DNA from: Xenopus tropicalis
Taxonomy: Eukaryota > Chordata > Amphibia > Anura > Pipidae
Direction of reading: 5' to 3'
Assembly (NCBI RefSeq): GCF_000004195.4
Contig: NC_030677.2
Coordinates: 173,712,019 to 173,776,018 of the forward strand
Length of the DNA stretch: 64,000 nucleotides
The first letter of the stretch is position 1. Each line of letters starts with the position of its first letter. Shown piece by piece: positions 11,129-23,825 of this stretch. The notes under the pieces are model-generated. The model was not told the origin of the DNA. It was given only the letters and a program-made list of their open reading frames with translations, and made no database searches. Position numbers and translations under genes: made by a program.

Positions 11129-12650
11129 ATCGTGAGAAAATGACTGTAACATCTCCTACGTAGAAGTGAGTAAATAGAAATATCTGTTGGTACGGACCCT
11201 TCTCTTTATTAACAAGTCTTTGCAAACATTACTTGTGGCAGGCTATTAAGATATACATTTATGTTTAAAACTATGCCTCATAATGACAATGCATTAGTGA
11301 AAACATTGCTATTACTTATTTTAATGCACATGTATTATTTATATGTCTTTTTTTTTTACTTCAACAAAGTTCTCTTAATAATCTAACAGGATCTTTAGCT
11401 GTTCTGGGAGTTTGTGTAATGAGGCATCTGCTCAGAATGCAAGTGAGCGCTTCTCTATATAATTAGGTCAAGTTAGAGAAGATGAGCAAGCAGCGCCTCC
11501 TCTTCAGGCTTTGGTGATTCACATGCTACATGAATCATCTTACTTGCTGCTCGAGTAAAATCTCTTTGAAACCGATGATCTAGAAGTGTATTAATTTACA
11601 GTGAGTGCTAAGTGCAGTATTACTAATATTATGAATATCATTATTTCTTTAATCATACTTTCTTGGGTAAGGGGATTGAATATTCAGCAACATACAGTGA
11701 AGGAGCCTGTATTCCAATAAAGCCATTGATTGGTATGCATAACAGCGGAGTGACGCTTGGGGCAGGTACTTGTGAAATTAACATCAAGACATTAATGGAG
11801 AAAATATAAAACAGGCATCATAAGCTGAGAGTACAGAGCCCATGATTAGTGATGCTCTTTATTATGACATTATTAAATAAAGACCACTAAAGGGCTCTAA
11901 AAGATACAATTATAACAGGGCTACCAAAATTGGTAGAGTTATTGTTGTTTTGGATATTATTTAAATAGCACCATCATTTCACACAGTGATTTACAGAGTG
12001 AAGGGAGACAAAAACGAGACCAAAAGATTAACATATACAGACGAGCGTTTTTCAAAAATGATTCACAGTTACAATTGGATAATGTCAGGAGACAGTATTG
12101 GGAGGACCCTGCTCATGAGAGCTACATTCCGAGGGAGAGGAAGCGAGACAAATAGAGGAGCTGGTAGCATCCTTGACAGGGGTGCTGCTGCCTTGAGGTG
12201 AATTGAGAAACTCGCCTTTGGCAGCAGCACCCATCAAGTTACCAGGGGAAGCTAAAGCCTCACCTGGTAACTTAAAAGAGCCAAAATTCAGATTTCTGAA
12301 CCAAAATTTGCGCTCTCTTCTGCCTCCCTTCTGATGCAAAAATACTAAGCATGGGGGTAGCAAGGGGGTGCCATCAACTTGGTCGCTTGAGGTGGCTAGG
12401 GCCCCTGGGTGGTGCTGATTCTCGGCCAACCTTAGCAATACCTTTCTCAGTAGACATCCTCAACATAAATTTATATTACATTAACATTAAACTTTCAAAG
12501 TATGGCACAAGAGTGGCAAACTATTATGATGAGACAAAAGGATAAAAGACCAACCAGTAGGTATGTTCTTCCTTCTTTATCTTTTCTTCCTGCCAATGTA
12601 AATAGTAAAATCTCTATCTCTGTATGTAAGGGGTTTTTATATATGCATGT
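11129..12650. other. unassigned DNA with one MITE-like patch
   Basis: 11380-11540 is more mixed in composition (TGCTCAGAATGCAAGTGAGC, TGATTCACATGC..GAATCATC) and could be conserved noncoding DNA; this is a guess. 12160-12440 contains GGTGCTGCTGCC..GGCAGCAGCACC and GCAAGGGGGTGCC, probably an old MITE. Confidence 0.35.
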
Positions 12651-12652
12651 GT

Positions 12653-12947
12653 GCCTTATCCAGAAAGCTCTGAATTACTGGGACGCTGTCTCCCATTTTA
12701 ACCAAATAATTCAGATTTTTAAAACTGATTTCCTTTTTCTCTATAATAATAAAACAGAACCTTATACTTTATCCCAACTAAGATATAATGAATCCTTATT
12801 GGAGGCAAAAAAATCTTATTGGGTTTAATTAATGTTTAAATGATTTTGTAGTATATTTAAGGTATGGAGATCCAAATTATTGAAAGAGCTAATATCGTGA
12901 AGACCCCCAGGTCCCAAGCATTCTGAATAACAGGTCCAATGCCTGTA
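12653..12947 (+). mobile_element. mariner-like MITE (TA-CAGGTATGGG family), copy 2, 5'-worn
   Basis: Internal blocks match copy 1 (ACTGATTTCCTTTTTCTCT, TAAGATATAATGAATCC, TATTGGGTTTAATTAATG). The right tip is ATGCCTGTA; the left tip is lost. Confidence 0.75.
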
Positions 12948-13364
12948 CTTTTAAAAATGACCATATTATGTTTTACTGTGCAAGTATTGCCAGAAAAAAC
13001 AAAAAGAAACTGATATCTTTCACTGTGAACCAACAATGGAACATGCTGTAAACACCTATCAAAAAATAGGCAATGTTTTTGTTAATCTTTTTTTCTTATC
13101 TGGTTTCTAAAACCTGTAGCTCAGTAGGTTCTTGGTGGCGAGATTTTTTTGCCGAAAAACGCAATGAATAAATCAGCCTCTTAGTGTGTTTGTAGTGAAG
13201 TAGGTTAGATGAACCAGAGTAGAGCAAGAGTGTAACCATGTTTGCTCAAAGATTCTATTTTCTCTATTTATACTCTCCATGAGAGAGTTGTAATAATGTC
13301 TGTAACAAATTGGTATGGTTGCACTATGGAACTTTATGTGAACAGATACCACATTAAACACTTT
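12948..13364. other. unassigned DNA
   Basis: Nothing recognised. Confidence 0.4.
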
Positions 13365-13581
13365 GGGGCAGATTTATAAAAATATGAGATTAGAACTCAC
13401 ACAGAAAAATTCACCCACTCTCTATTCTTTCATATTGGATTAATAAAAGTATATTTATAAATGGGTGAAAGTTAGAGTTCACTATTTGCTAAATACACTT
13501 TAAAAATATCCCTTAGGAATGAATAGAAAGTGGGTGGGTTATATGTTAAACTCTAATCATACATTTCAATAAATCTGCCCC
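13365..13581. mobile_element. Harbinger-like MITE, 217 bp
   Basis: Ends GGGGCAGATTTATAAA and AATAAATCTGCCCC are inverted repeats, and inner blocks (CACCCACTCTCTATTC / GAATAGAAAGTGGGTG) also pair. The tips are the same as at 63021-63131. Confidence 0.65.
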
Positions 13582-14103
13582 TAAGAATATGGCTAGAGAA
13601 ACTGTGCTTGCGAGAAGCTGGATGAGCACATTTGATCTTTTAGGTACCCTTAAAATGATCAGTCCTAACATTGGTAAGAGCCAGCAAATACACGCAGGTG
13701 TGGGATGGGCCAAAGTCTTTGCAGGTGCAGAAACCCATTGCATTCAATAAGCCCAGTGTGCCCTAGCATAGAATTCCCTAAACATTTGTGCAAGCCCCCC
13801 TAAAATGGGTTTTAAATGAGATTGTTTAGCCTGAATGCTAGTAATAATGAAATATATGCTTACTTGCTTTCCTAGATACCTCTGAAAGGCCAGCCTAGAG
13901 GTCAGTTGGGGTGGGATTTGGTGATCAGTCATACATTTGCCCCATATATATATTTGGTGCTAAATCAAGGTGAGTGAACATGTATTCTTGCCTGTTTGAG
14001 GGGAGCTTGAACCCAAATAAACCTTTAGTTCATCTTACCTATAGTAGCAACATGATGGATAAGGGATATTTCATGCATACAGTCAAACCCCTATTTTATG
14101 AGC
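13582..14103. other. unassigned DNA
   Basis: Nothing recognised. Confidence 0.4.
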
Positions 14104-14111
14104 CCTGTGTA

Positions 14112-14396
14112 TAGTGATGAGCGAATTTTTTTGCCAAGCATAGATTCGCAGTGAATTTCCGCATTTTGCCCTTGACCAATTGTTTTGCGAAACTTTTGAG
14201 AAAATATGCAGCCGAAAAATTTGCTGTGTGTCAAAATAGGCGAGACCGCGGCAAAAGAGGGCGTGGTCACATCAAAAGGGGCTTGGTTGGGTCAAAATGA
14301 GCATGGGCAACAAAAAAAGACAAAACAATCATGCAGCAAACACGTTTCATGGATTTTTCGCCATTCCTCGAATCAGGACAGATTCGCTCATCACTA
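14112..14396. mobile_element. hAT MITE (TAGTGATGAGCG family), 285 bp
   Basis: Tips TAGTGATGAGCGAAT and ATTCGCTCATCACTA are perfect inverses over 15 bp. The target duplication CCTGTGTA is perfect (14104-14111 and 14397-14404). It is the cleanest hAT insertion here and probably the youngest of its family in the window. Confidence 0.9.
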
Positions 14397-14741
14397 CCTG
14401 TGTAACATTTTCCTTGATTTTATTTATTTACGTATTTATTTCCTGATGTTACTTAAATTATGTTACTTCATAATTTTGTGCCATTTTCCTTACAAAACTC
14501 CTATTCATCCCCGTCAGTGTTACTTTTCCTGCATTTTACTTTTTTTGTAATTTATACAGTGTTCATAAATTCCCCAATTTTACATACCTCCCCTTTATGT
14601 TTTCCCATATTTTATGTGTTTTTCCAGTCCCCAAGAAGAAATTGTGGTTTGACAGGGTACTGGTTAATTAATAACTAGTGATTCTATAAATGTATGTTTT
14701 TGTGTATCTGGTCTTTTTAATTCTTCTTTGATGTAGAAGAA

Positions 14742-15028
14742 TACAGGTATAAGACCTTTTATCCAGAAAGCATGCGACCTGGGGTTTTATGCATAAGGGG
14801 TTTTTCTGTCATTTGGATCCCCACATCTTAAAGTCTGCTAAAATAATCTAAACATTAAATAAACCCAATAGCATTGTTTTGCCTCTAATAAGGATTAATT
14901 ATATCTTAGTTGAGATCAAGTACAAAATACTGTGTTATTATTACAGAGAAAAAGGAAATACTTTAAAAATCTGAACTATTTGATTAAAATGGAGTCTATG
15001 GGAGATGGCCTGTAATTTGGAGCTTTTG
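14742..15028 (-). mobile_element. mariner-like MITE (TA-CAGGTATGGG family), copy 3, truncated
   Basis: Inverted relative to copy 1: the left tip is TACAGGTATAAGACCTTTTA, then AATAAACCCAATAGCATTG and TTACAGAGAAAAAGGAAA. It stops near 15028 without the other tip. Confidence 0.75.
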
Positions 15029-17354
15029 AAACATATGAAAATAGTGCCTATGAAATAGGCATGCTGTGCATGTATAGTAGAGGAAATCAAAGTCAAACAT
15101 GTCCCATATAACTGTCATCTTGATAAAGTAACTTTAATCCATTAGTGGAATGAGATTGCTCTTTATGCACTTTAGGGGCTCCTGGTAACGACAGGGATTC
15201 ACATTAGCTCTCCGAGTTAGGTCATTTTCTCCCGGCACATGGGCATCTAAGTGAAACGTTTCCCTCATTATTGATTTCTTAGAGATAATTGCCTTTTTGG
15301 TGGTGTTGCATGGCTCTGCGTGTCTCTAACAATCTTACTTGTGTTGCTTAAAAATATCCCCCGTGGTAAGTATGCCTTCCGATGTTAAAACTTCCCAAAA
15401 TGATTCAGTTTTATAATATAAGAGATACCAGGAAATATATTTTGCCAGACCAGTATCCTGGGGTTTATCCTATATAGGACAATAAGAAAGACACACTTTT
15501 ATTACTTTTCTGTGCTTGCATCCTGTGCTGCAAGAGAAATTGCCTTCCTGGGAAGAAAATTACAAAAAATGTTCCTTATTGCCTTCCATACAGCAAATGC
15601 TATCCAGTAAATTCAGTAAAGTGCACTGAAAATATTTAAAAGAAATACAATTCAGGTTTCATGCACACTGAATGTGTGTTAGAACTTGCTGTTAAGCAAC
15701 TGTCTCTGTACACCACACCATTTATGGGGGTAGAACACCCTAAAAGTAATATTTACTATGCTGTAGGCTGTAGTTCTGTGTGTGTTTTCAAAATACTGCA
15801 GAATTTGTTCTGCTGCTTTAAAAACCATGACCAATAAAAATAAAGGTAAATTCAAAAAAATTGCTTATATCATCAGGAGCCACTAATCCTGCCTGTATAT
15901 TGTTGGGCTGTGGGAAGCAGCTTGAGCACCAGCAGGAACCTCCCATAGACATAGGAAAGGTGTGCAGATGGTGTCATGGTGGAAAGTATAAAATGTAAAA
16001 AAAAAACTACTTTATCAAAAGGACAAACAGTTCATTACAAAATATAAATTAGCCTATATCATTTTTACTTAAGACCAAATTTTGACCATCCTCTCCTATT
16101 TATAATGAACTTTAGCATTTAACCAATAAATCAATGAAATTTGTTGACCAGTTAATCTGGAGACATTATCTATCTATTATCTATGATACCAAGTAGAGAT
16201 GATGTGGGTAAGGATAATTCCCTGGGAAAGACAAGTAAAATGGTGGGATGGCGCTTGCTTAGGGACAAATGTAATGGCATCCCATAGAATAACCCTTTCA
16301 TGGTCCCTAATCAATGTTTCTAGTGTAGCAAACATGCACAGTGCACAAACCCTTTTTTTCAATCTGCCATACATACTGTATATAAAGAATCAGAAAATCC
16401 TAGTCTTCATTTAATCAGCTAGTACCTTCTTATATTCCCTTCCTTCTCTGAATTACCCTGTAGATATAACCTGAACTCAATGTGTGACCTCCATGTTTCT
16501 CTTTAATCCTTTCTTTCCACTGACAACTCTATAGCCTCTTGTATAACCCTAGTTCATTTGAAATCCCTGCCCCAGACAATCAGAGTATCTTCTAGCCTTC
16601 ACATGCTCCACAAAACATTTTTTTATGATCTGACTTTAAAAAAATGTTAATATCTGAATAGACAGTAGAGATTATTTGCAATGTTCCCGGGCAGAACTGC
16701 AATAGCACTAAAGGGCAAAAGAAAATTCTCTAACTTGCATGACCTCATGATGCACAATTTAGGGGTGGGTATGAGGTGGAAGGTTGGGTGCCATGTTTAT
16801 ACCCTAAAAGCAGAGCAGAGGCCTGCTGCAATTCAAGGACAGAGGAAGGCAGAAAAACTGCAAAAAATTGCAGATTGTGTCATGATTTTGCACTTTGCAC
16901 ACTGCCTTCTCAATAAAAAATGAGCCCCAGTGATTTTTTTGTTATATCACCTTATAATAGTTGGGTTCCCCATACTGTGGTGCTACCCTGCCCCTTGCAG
17001 GGTGCAGAACAGCAACTGGGGGGCGGAGCCTGGATTCTAGATAAGATAAGATTGAGAATGCCTACTTGTTGCCCTAGTTAATCATACAAACTTAGTTTGA
17101 GGGCCAGTTAGGCTGAGTTTTAGAGTGAAAGCCTATTTGTCCTACAAAAAGCATTTTTTTCATATATCTCCAACTTCATGAGTTTGGGGGGGCCCTGACC
17201 AATTACTGGACATAAAAAAGGAGTCTGGAGAAAATCAATACTTTACTTGCTGAGCCTTATAATACACTTTTAAGTTATATACATAATAAATTGTGGTTTC
17301 AGCTTTTATGCATGTTGTTATGCTATTATGTATTAGTACGTCACAAAAGATTTA
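15029..17354. other. unassigned DNA
   Basis: About 15160-15310 has balanced composition and short motifs (AGATAATTGCC, GGTAACGACAGG) and might be conserved noncoding DNA; low confidence. A short TATC-rich run lies at 16168-16190. The open frame 16681-16923 (+) has no recognisable domain. Confidence 0.35.
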
Positions 17355-17525
17355 GGGGTGTATTAACCAACATTGGAGACAAACATCATTGGTGATGTTG
17401 CCCATAGCATCCAATCAGATATTTGCTTTTGTTTTCTAACTTGGAGGTGATCGTTCAAATCTAATTGTTTATTGGTTGCTATGGGCAACATCACCGGAGA
17501 TGTTTCCAGTGTTTCTCTTCATAGA
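17355..17525. repeat. foldback MITE
   Basis: The left arm 17383-17420 (GGTGATGTTGCCCATAGC) is inverted at 17471-17510 (GCTATGGGCAACATCACC). The outer parts GGAGACAAACATC and GATGTTTCCAG also pair. Confidence 0.65.
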
Positions 17526-18398
17526 AAATTAAGTCTCTCTTTATCTAAGCCCCAATTTACATCTTACACTCTGTCTCTCTATATGCATCTTTATGTTGGA
17601 GTTATTTTGACAACCAGTTAGCGCTAACACATCATCATACCATTGTTTCTTTACCTTTTTACTTTAAAAGCCAGAGGTGTATGCTTTCCCTCCCAAGTAC
17701 AGAAAGCCAGAAGGCCTGCATGGTACTCAGAATATCCTTCACCTAAAAGCTAGAAAGGAATCCTTTCCCCCAGGGTCAGCTGTCGATTTCCTCAGGGAAT
17801 TAACAGGACAGAGGATGAAGACTTTGGCCACATATCCCCCTTCCCATAGATCTTTGGAGCAGAGCTCTAATTAGTCAGCCACATCCCAAAATTTAGTGGA
17901 AAAAAAACCATAAACCAAAAAATAAAAAATAAAGGTGAAAAAACAAAAGGTGAAATACAGAAACAATTAATAGGAAGTGCTGTGAGTTGAGCCCCAGCCT
18001 TGTTTTTTTTCAGCCAGAAAGCAGGGACAAAAGAAAGAAAAGAAAGAAATAATTGACAACAATAGTTTGTTCAGATTTAATTGTTTTTCAGAACCTTTTG
18101 AGCTGAAGTTGCGCTTACTGCTTTGACTCTTGTACATTTGCCAAATCCCTTCTTCTATTTAATACACAGATACCATAAAACATTACCATTTCTACCTTTA
18201 TACCCTTTTTATGAATAAACACATGCACAGATTCAATACAAAAGTCATTCTTCTCTGAGCTCATCAAATTGATGTATTAAAGTAATTAATCATGCAAAAG
18301 TTTATTTCACATTCCTTACAGAATGCTACTTCAGCTCACTAGCTTTTGGAATAAACTGAATAATGATTACAAAAGAACACAGTGGAAACCTCTTGGTT
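17526..18398. other. unassigned AT-rich DNA
   Basis: A-rich at 17900-17960 and purine-rich at 18018-18047. Nothing coding recognised. Confidence 0.4.
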
Positions 18399-18700
18399 TT
18401 AAAGGAGAACTAAGCCCTAAAAATGGATCTGACTAGGAATGTCATATTTTATATACTGAACTCACTTCACCAGCCCAAAGTTGCATCATCTTTATAGTAG
18501 TAATGATCCAGGCTTTTTTCAGTTGTCACATGAGCTCCCTATCTTGTATTCTGTCCGGTGTGTCAGTGACACTGCACATGCTCAGTGTGCTCTGAGCAGC
18601 TGTTGAAAACTAAGCTTAGTTAAATGAGGCTGGTCTGTTATAGAAGCATTCTTATTGGAATTTAGTCACTTTCATACCTTTAAGGGTTTAAAGTAGAAAT
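18399..18700. mobile_element. T2-type MITE, left-end fragment
   Basis: Starts TTAAAGGAGAACTAAGCCCT with TTAA at 18399-18402, and contains CACTGCACATGCTCAG and GCTCTGAGCAGCTGTTG. The right TTAA end is not found. Confidence 0.65.
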
Positions 18701-18702
18701 TC

Positions 18703-19335
18703 CCTACTCCCTAAATGGTGAAATGTGTTCAAGATTATTTAAAATATTAAACTGACTTATCACTACTAGATACTGTAAATTCTGACCTCAATGAATTAAA
18801 ACAGACAAAATAGACAAGGAGAAAGGGAATGTACATAGATAGGCATACTAGTGATATCAGTGTATATATAGGTTGCATTGTTTATAAGACAGTAGTACTT
18901 AGTTGAACATGGAGAGGTTGTCTTTTTTAATGATCCTCACTCATCTTAGGCAGGAGGAGGGCAATAAGTATAAATTTAGTTGCTGAATTTTTAAACATTA
19001 GAACACAATTTTAATGCCTGTACTTGTTGCACATTCCACATAAGCAAAAGAAACTTGTCTAGTGGCAGCTCATCTCCTACCTGTGCTGTCTATGTTAAGC
19101 CTGCAGAAGGTCATAAGGCAGGAGTAAAGGAGTAAAAGAATGTTGGCCCTTATAAAGAATACATTGTGAGGATTACGTCTCTGATTAACTCACTGTCTTG
19201 CATTTAAGTTTCCAGTAATAGCAGCTATTATATTCATATTGGCATTTTCTTTCATTTTCTTTTTTTTTCCTATAGACACGTCCATGGATACTGTGTTTTA
19301 TTAACCCATTACAGTGAAAGGTGCTCAAAAGAAAA
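18703..19335. other. unassigned AT-rich DNA
   Basis: Nothing recognised. Confidence 0.4.
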
Positions 19336-19340
19336 GTATC

Positions 19341-20022
19341 TGTCAGGTGCAGCCACTGGTGGGTGGCTGGCAGGTAGGAGCCTATATGCTGTGTAATACG
19401 GATATAAAGGGTATTTCACTTGTTGATAAGCAGAAAGCATGTTGAGATGCTGAGACATTTATTATGAGGATTGAGCAAAAGAAATACAAAGTCCATACAA
19501 CGGGCCAGTGGTCAGAGGCAGGCGGCAAACAATACAAGTCCGTTAAGCAGGCAGAGGGTCAGGACTGGCAGCAAGCAAGGAGGGTCCGAATAACAGGCAG
19601 TGGTCAGGGGCAGGCTGAAGACAGAGAGCAGTCAAATAAACAGGCCGAGGTCAATACCGGGAGATCCAACAGAGGTCAGGAACAGGAGACGAGGAATGGG
19701 GTGAAGCGAACGGAATCAGGCAGGAACACGGGCAGGAGTCAGACAGGAACACGGGCAGGAGTCAGGTAGGTACGGTCACAGGATCACAAAAGGGCTTAAT
19801 GAACAAGCAACCAGGAGTAACTGGCTTATAAAGAGCATTAATTGTCCAATTGCAACCACCTGGGCTTACTAAGGGAGGAGGAGGTGAGCCTGAACAATGA
19901 AGTGAAGAAGGGTTAACATTATGTTTAGGGCTGGATGCCCAAGGTCTCCAGTGGCTCAGTGAGGTAATGCAGAACCTGCCTATCATAGAGTCCAGAGTTT
20001 GAGTAAGAGGCATGTCCTGACA
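19341..20022 (-). mobile_element. solo LTR, 682 bp, with perfect 5-bp target duplication
   Basis: It starts TGTCAGG and ends CCTGACA, the TG..CA ends of an LTR. GTATC flanks it on both sides (19336-19340 and 20023-20027). In minus orientation the order is sensible: a TATA-like CTTTATAAG at 19833-19825, then AATAAA at 19463-19458, then about 117 bp to the end. No second LTR or internal coding is attached, so it is best read as a solo LTR left by recombination of a gypsy- or ERV-type element. A fragment of the same family, U3 end first, lies at 59178-59452. Confidence 0.8.
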
Positions 20023-20089
20023 GTATCCAACTGTGTAATGTCCCATTACCTCATCCTGAACTACAGGGTGTTGTTTTTTAGGGGTTGTT

Positions 20090-20465
20090 CTTTTTCCCCC
20101 ATAAAAACGACCAGCGCACCAGAGGCCACCCCTTTAGGTTAGAGGAATGGAACTTTCATTTGAAGCAGCGTAGGGGGTGAGGGCAGTGAGGTTGGGGAAT
20201 GCCCTTCCTAGTGATGTTGTAATGGCAGATTCTGTTAATGCCTATAAGAGGGGGTTGGATAAGTTCTTGAACAATCAGAATATCCAAGGCTATTGTGATA
20301 CTAATATCTACAGTTAGTATTGAGGTTGATATGTAGTTTATGTATGTGAGTGTAGAGATAGGTTGGTATGGATCTACTTGTGTGCATTGGGGGTTTGCTT
20401 GGAAGGGTAGAACTTGATGGACTTTGGTGTTTTTTCAACCCAACTTAACTATGTAACTACGTAAT
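20090..20465 (+). mobile_element. CR1/L2-type LINE, 3' end
   Basis: Translation gives DQRTRGHPFRLEEWNFHLKQ, then GNALPSDVVMADSVNAYKRG..LDKFLNN, the C-terminal end of a CR1-type reverse-transcriptase ORF in broken frames. The 3' UTR ends TTCAACCCAACTTAACTATG followed by a TAACTACG-type tail. The same tail is found inverted at 30643-30715. Confidence 0.75.
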
Positions 20466-20476
20466 GGATATCTTAC

Positions 20477-20846
20477 TTAAAGGAGAAGGAAAGTCATTTT
20501 GGCATTTTACTGCCAATAGATTTGCAATATTAATGCCACCTAGAACACTATATTTTTTCTGCAGAAAGTTTTACCATACCTAAGTAGAGAGCCCTAGAAG
20601 CTCCTTCCTTCCTGAATTCTTATGGGGGGGGGGCAGAAGAAGGGAGAGAGCTATGCAGACTTCTGCCCCTGAATGAAGGATTTTTTCTGAAAGAGGAAGT
20701 CTGATACCGAAGAACATATTTACACAAAAGAAGACAAGAAATATTGTGTTTCCTTTGGTGCATTTTTTCTGTGAGTGCTTATGGCTGTATTTACATAGAC
20801 CTTTCTGATAAAGCTTACTTAGTTTTTACCTTTCCTTCTCCTTTAA
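20477..20846. mobile_element. T2-type MITE, 370 bp
   Basis: TTAA at 20477-20480 and 20843-20846; the tips TTAAAGGAGAAGGAAAG and CTTTCCTTCTCCTTTAA are perfect inverses over 17 bp. Its right half (GTGAGTGCTTATGGCTGTAT..CCTTTCTGATAAAGCTTAC) recurs at 35505-35578 and 36764-36838. Confidence 0.85.
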
Positions 20847-23289
20847 GTAATAATTCCCTGTGATGGACTATAATTTTAATCCCATCAGCAATAAGTGTGA
20901 GCTCACAAAGAAGTGCAAAGACGAGAAAGCTGAAGGAAATCTGTCTTTCCCTTCTCTCATGTCTTTAACCTTTTTTTTATCCAGACTAGATTCAGGTGAA
21001 GTACAAGGATTAGAGAAAAGGAGGTATATTATAAGAATTTTGTCACGGTCTTGCAGAATCTTTAAAAGCATTTGCTCGTGTTACTGATTGGGAAGCGACT
21101 TTAAATTTATATGCCAGGAGATTTATTTTTGTGCAGTGCCAGAGCATGAGTTGTAATCGTGCCGCTGTATCACATACCTGAGCAGTCTTATTAAAAAGGA
21201 TTACAGATTTCCCCAGGATTTATTTCATCTTTAGGAGATCAGGAATTTGAAAGCCAGAGACTAAATGTTATGCAGTTCTGGATGGAGGTTACATTTCAAG
21301 GACATCACAGAGGGGTTTTTTTCTGCTGGTTAAAACTATATTTAAAGAATATTGTTTTTTAATGAAATCTAATAATAGAGGATGTAAAGAAACTGAAGGT
21401 GGAAATGTTTAAACTGCAGAGATTCTGTACGCATTAGGGCTCAAATGCAAATGTTCTTGGATTTTAGCACTGTATACTTCCGAGCCCTACTGGAAGCATA
21501 AGGTACATTGCATAATGCTGGCTCAGATATTTATGATTTGGGCCAATGCAAGGATCTTGACCTTCAGCTAAGTAACCCAGGGACAATGCTTGAATCACTG
21601 TAGGAAGAAGGTCACCTGATTCATGGCTAGGTACTGTGGATTCCATATTGGTAGAGGACATAAATAAATGATTGAGTTTTATTATTTATAACTAATTCGA
21701 TACAAGAAGCTTGTAAGAATGCCCCGAGTTGTCAAAGGCCCAATCAAAATTTTAGGGTTAAAATATAAACAGATGGCAGTGTTGGCAGTGTGGGTCAGGG
21801 GGGCAAGTCTACAGCTACGTGCAATAGGCAGGATTGTCAGCAGAATGGATTCTGGATACAGTGGACTAAGCAATACTAAGCAGAATCAAATGTAAGGGGT
21901 CAGTTTATGATTGCTTGCGCCTGTGTGGCAGCTATTAGGTGCATAACTTTCTCTTATTTAAAAAGCCCACTTAGGGAAAAATACCTACAAAGTTTTCCCC
22001 CAAAACCCTGTGTGAGGTGAGGCTCAAACAATCATTAATAGGCTCCTAATAATAACTGTAATGTACAAAACATACTGTAGGTAGTACTGTTATTTATAAT
22101 CATGCACACACTGCTCTTTGGGTCTCTCGATAGCTACTGGCTAAACTTTTTCCTCCTCTATTTTAAACTGAAATGCAGTATTAAAAAACAACAAGTCATG
22201 TGATTGTGAGGGCTGATTTGTGGCTCTGCTAACTTAGCAATCTTTGGTTTTATGATCAATTCAGTATTTCATCCCCTCCAGTGATAGAGATGACTTGGCA
22301 GCTGACCTCTTCAACACAAAGTTTTTATTATCACAGAGGATTTTAGTGTATTGACAGCCAGAGAATTCCAAATCTCAGAAGTACTTTGTTCCGTTCTATT
22401 TATAGCCAATTCAAGTGTGTGGTCTGAAGGCTTTATTCTGTTGCTGGAGCAGGACCAGAGAGAGAATGGGTTTTTTTGCACAGTAAACAATTTAGCAGTA
22501 TTACTTTCTGCAAATAAAAAGACATTGTGTGAATTGCTAAAGCTTTATTTAAAGTTTAAACATTATCAGTTACTTTGCCTTGCGTAGCGCAACACAAATC
22601 CGCCACAAATTGCAAATTAACACTGTCGCTTTTATAACAACTGTAACTGTAATTCCTGTTTGGTGCGAATGCTAATGCTAACCGCAAAGCAAATCAATGA
22701 ATAAAATGCACTGAATATCGGTTATCATTAATATTACATTCATTCTTTTCAGCTTTACTTGTGAAGTAAATTATCTCATTATTTTCCCCACTTATCAACA
22801 TTTTCCTAACAGTTAGGAAAGTTTTTTAACAAACCAACACCGATACCTGTGTCAATACAAAGGATTGTGTTCAACTGCTTTGAGCTGTCAAACGTTATTA
22901 TAACTATGGAGTAATATTGCTCAGTACTGGGCACTGTCACCAGTCCAAGCTTCGCTCCCAAGGTGTTTCTTATGCACATAAGGCATACATGGGCTCTGAT
23001 TTTAGACCCCCGGCTTCATGAGATAAGAATTGGGCCCCTGAAGCTAGTTCTCCCTCCTTTTATGGAATAACCCCCCTTTTTGTGTCACACTGGGAAACCC
23101 ATAGAACCCTAGGTTTGGTTAGTTAAAAGAAGTGATCTTGTACAGCCTATCACTTCCATCACACGTGTTCCAATAAGCTTCTCTCTTAATGGAACATCAA
23201 TGTCTCTGTGTCTGATAGGTGTGACTTTTTTTGATATTGTCACACAAAGCCAGCATCAAAAACCCCCCCTAAATCTCTAAAAATATACA
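20847..23289. other. unassigned DNA
   Basis: No repeat ends or coding motifs recognised. Open frames such as 22351-22587 (+) and 20860-21087 (+) have no recognisable domain. Confidence 0.4.
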
Positions 23290-23480
23290 GCAAAGAAAGA
23301 TCTTCTAAATGTAAAAAAGAACATTTGCCATTGTCTTCTACATGATCTCGACAGGTTTTAGTTGGAACATTTTTTGGATTCAGAATTGTCTCAGTTTTGT
23401 CACATAATAAATCTTGGAAAAGTCACGCTTTTTTTCCATGAAAATTTTGAGTTTTAGTTAAATAACAAAAAAGTAATGTG
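23290..23480. mobile_element. MITE fragment, same group as 3870 and 30090
   Basis: Shares TTGCCATTGTCTTCTACATG and CTCGACAGGTTTTAG with that group. Ends worn. Confidence 0.45.
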
Positions 23481-23514
23481 AAAGAAAATAAAATATAAAA
23501 GTTAGTAAATGTCC

Positions 23515-23604
23515 CCTTTAATGTATTGATATCCAAATGATGGAAAGACCTCATATCTGGAAAACCTCAGGTCCAGGTTCTGGATAACACATCCCATAGC
23601 TGTA
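23515..23604 (+). mobile_element. mariner-like MITE (TA-CAGGTATGGG family), copy 4, right end only
   Basis: Contains GATATCCAAATGATGG, AACCTCAGGTCCAGG, CTGGATAACA and the tip ATAGCTGTA. Confidence 0.65.
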
Positions 23605-23609
23605 CAGTT

Positions 23610-23818
23610 TTTTTGGTGCAACCATGACTTTTTTTGCAGCAACTGCAACTTTTTCTTTACTTGACCGAGACTTTGTAGACAGAACCGTAACTTTTTTCCT
23701 CACTCTGCAAATTTTTGTTGCAACAAATTTTTGAGGCCGTTTCGTTTTAAGGCAAAAGGCGGAATTTCACAGCAAATTCATGCCTGCTAAAAATGTTTGC
23801 TCATCACTAGTTTTTAAT
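23610..23818. mobile_element. hAT MITE (TAGTGATGA family), right-end fragment
   Basis: Contains repeats of GCAACNNNACTTTTTT type and ends GTTTGCTCATCACTA; the left tip is missing. Confidence 0.6.
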
Positions 23819-23825
23819 ATAGTTA

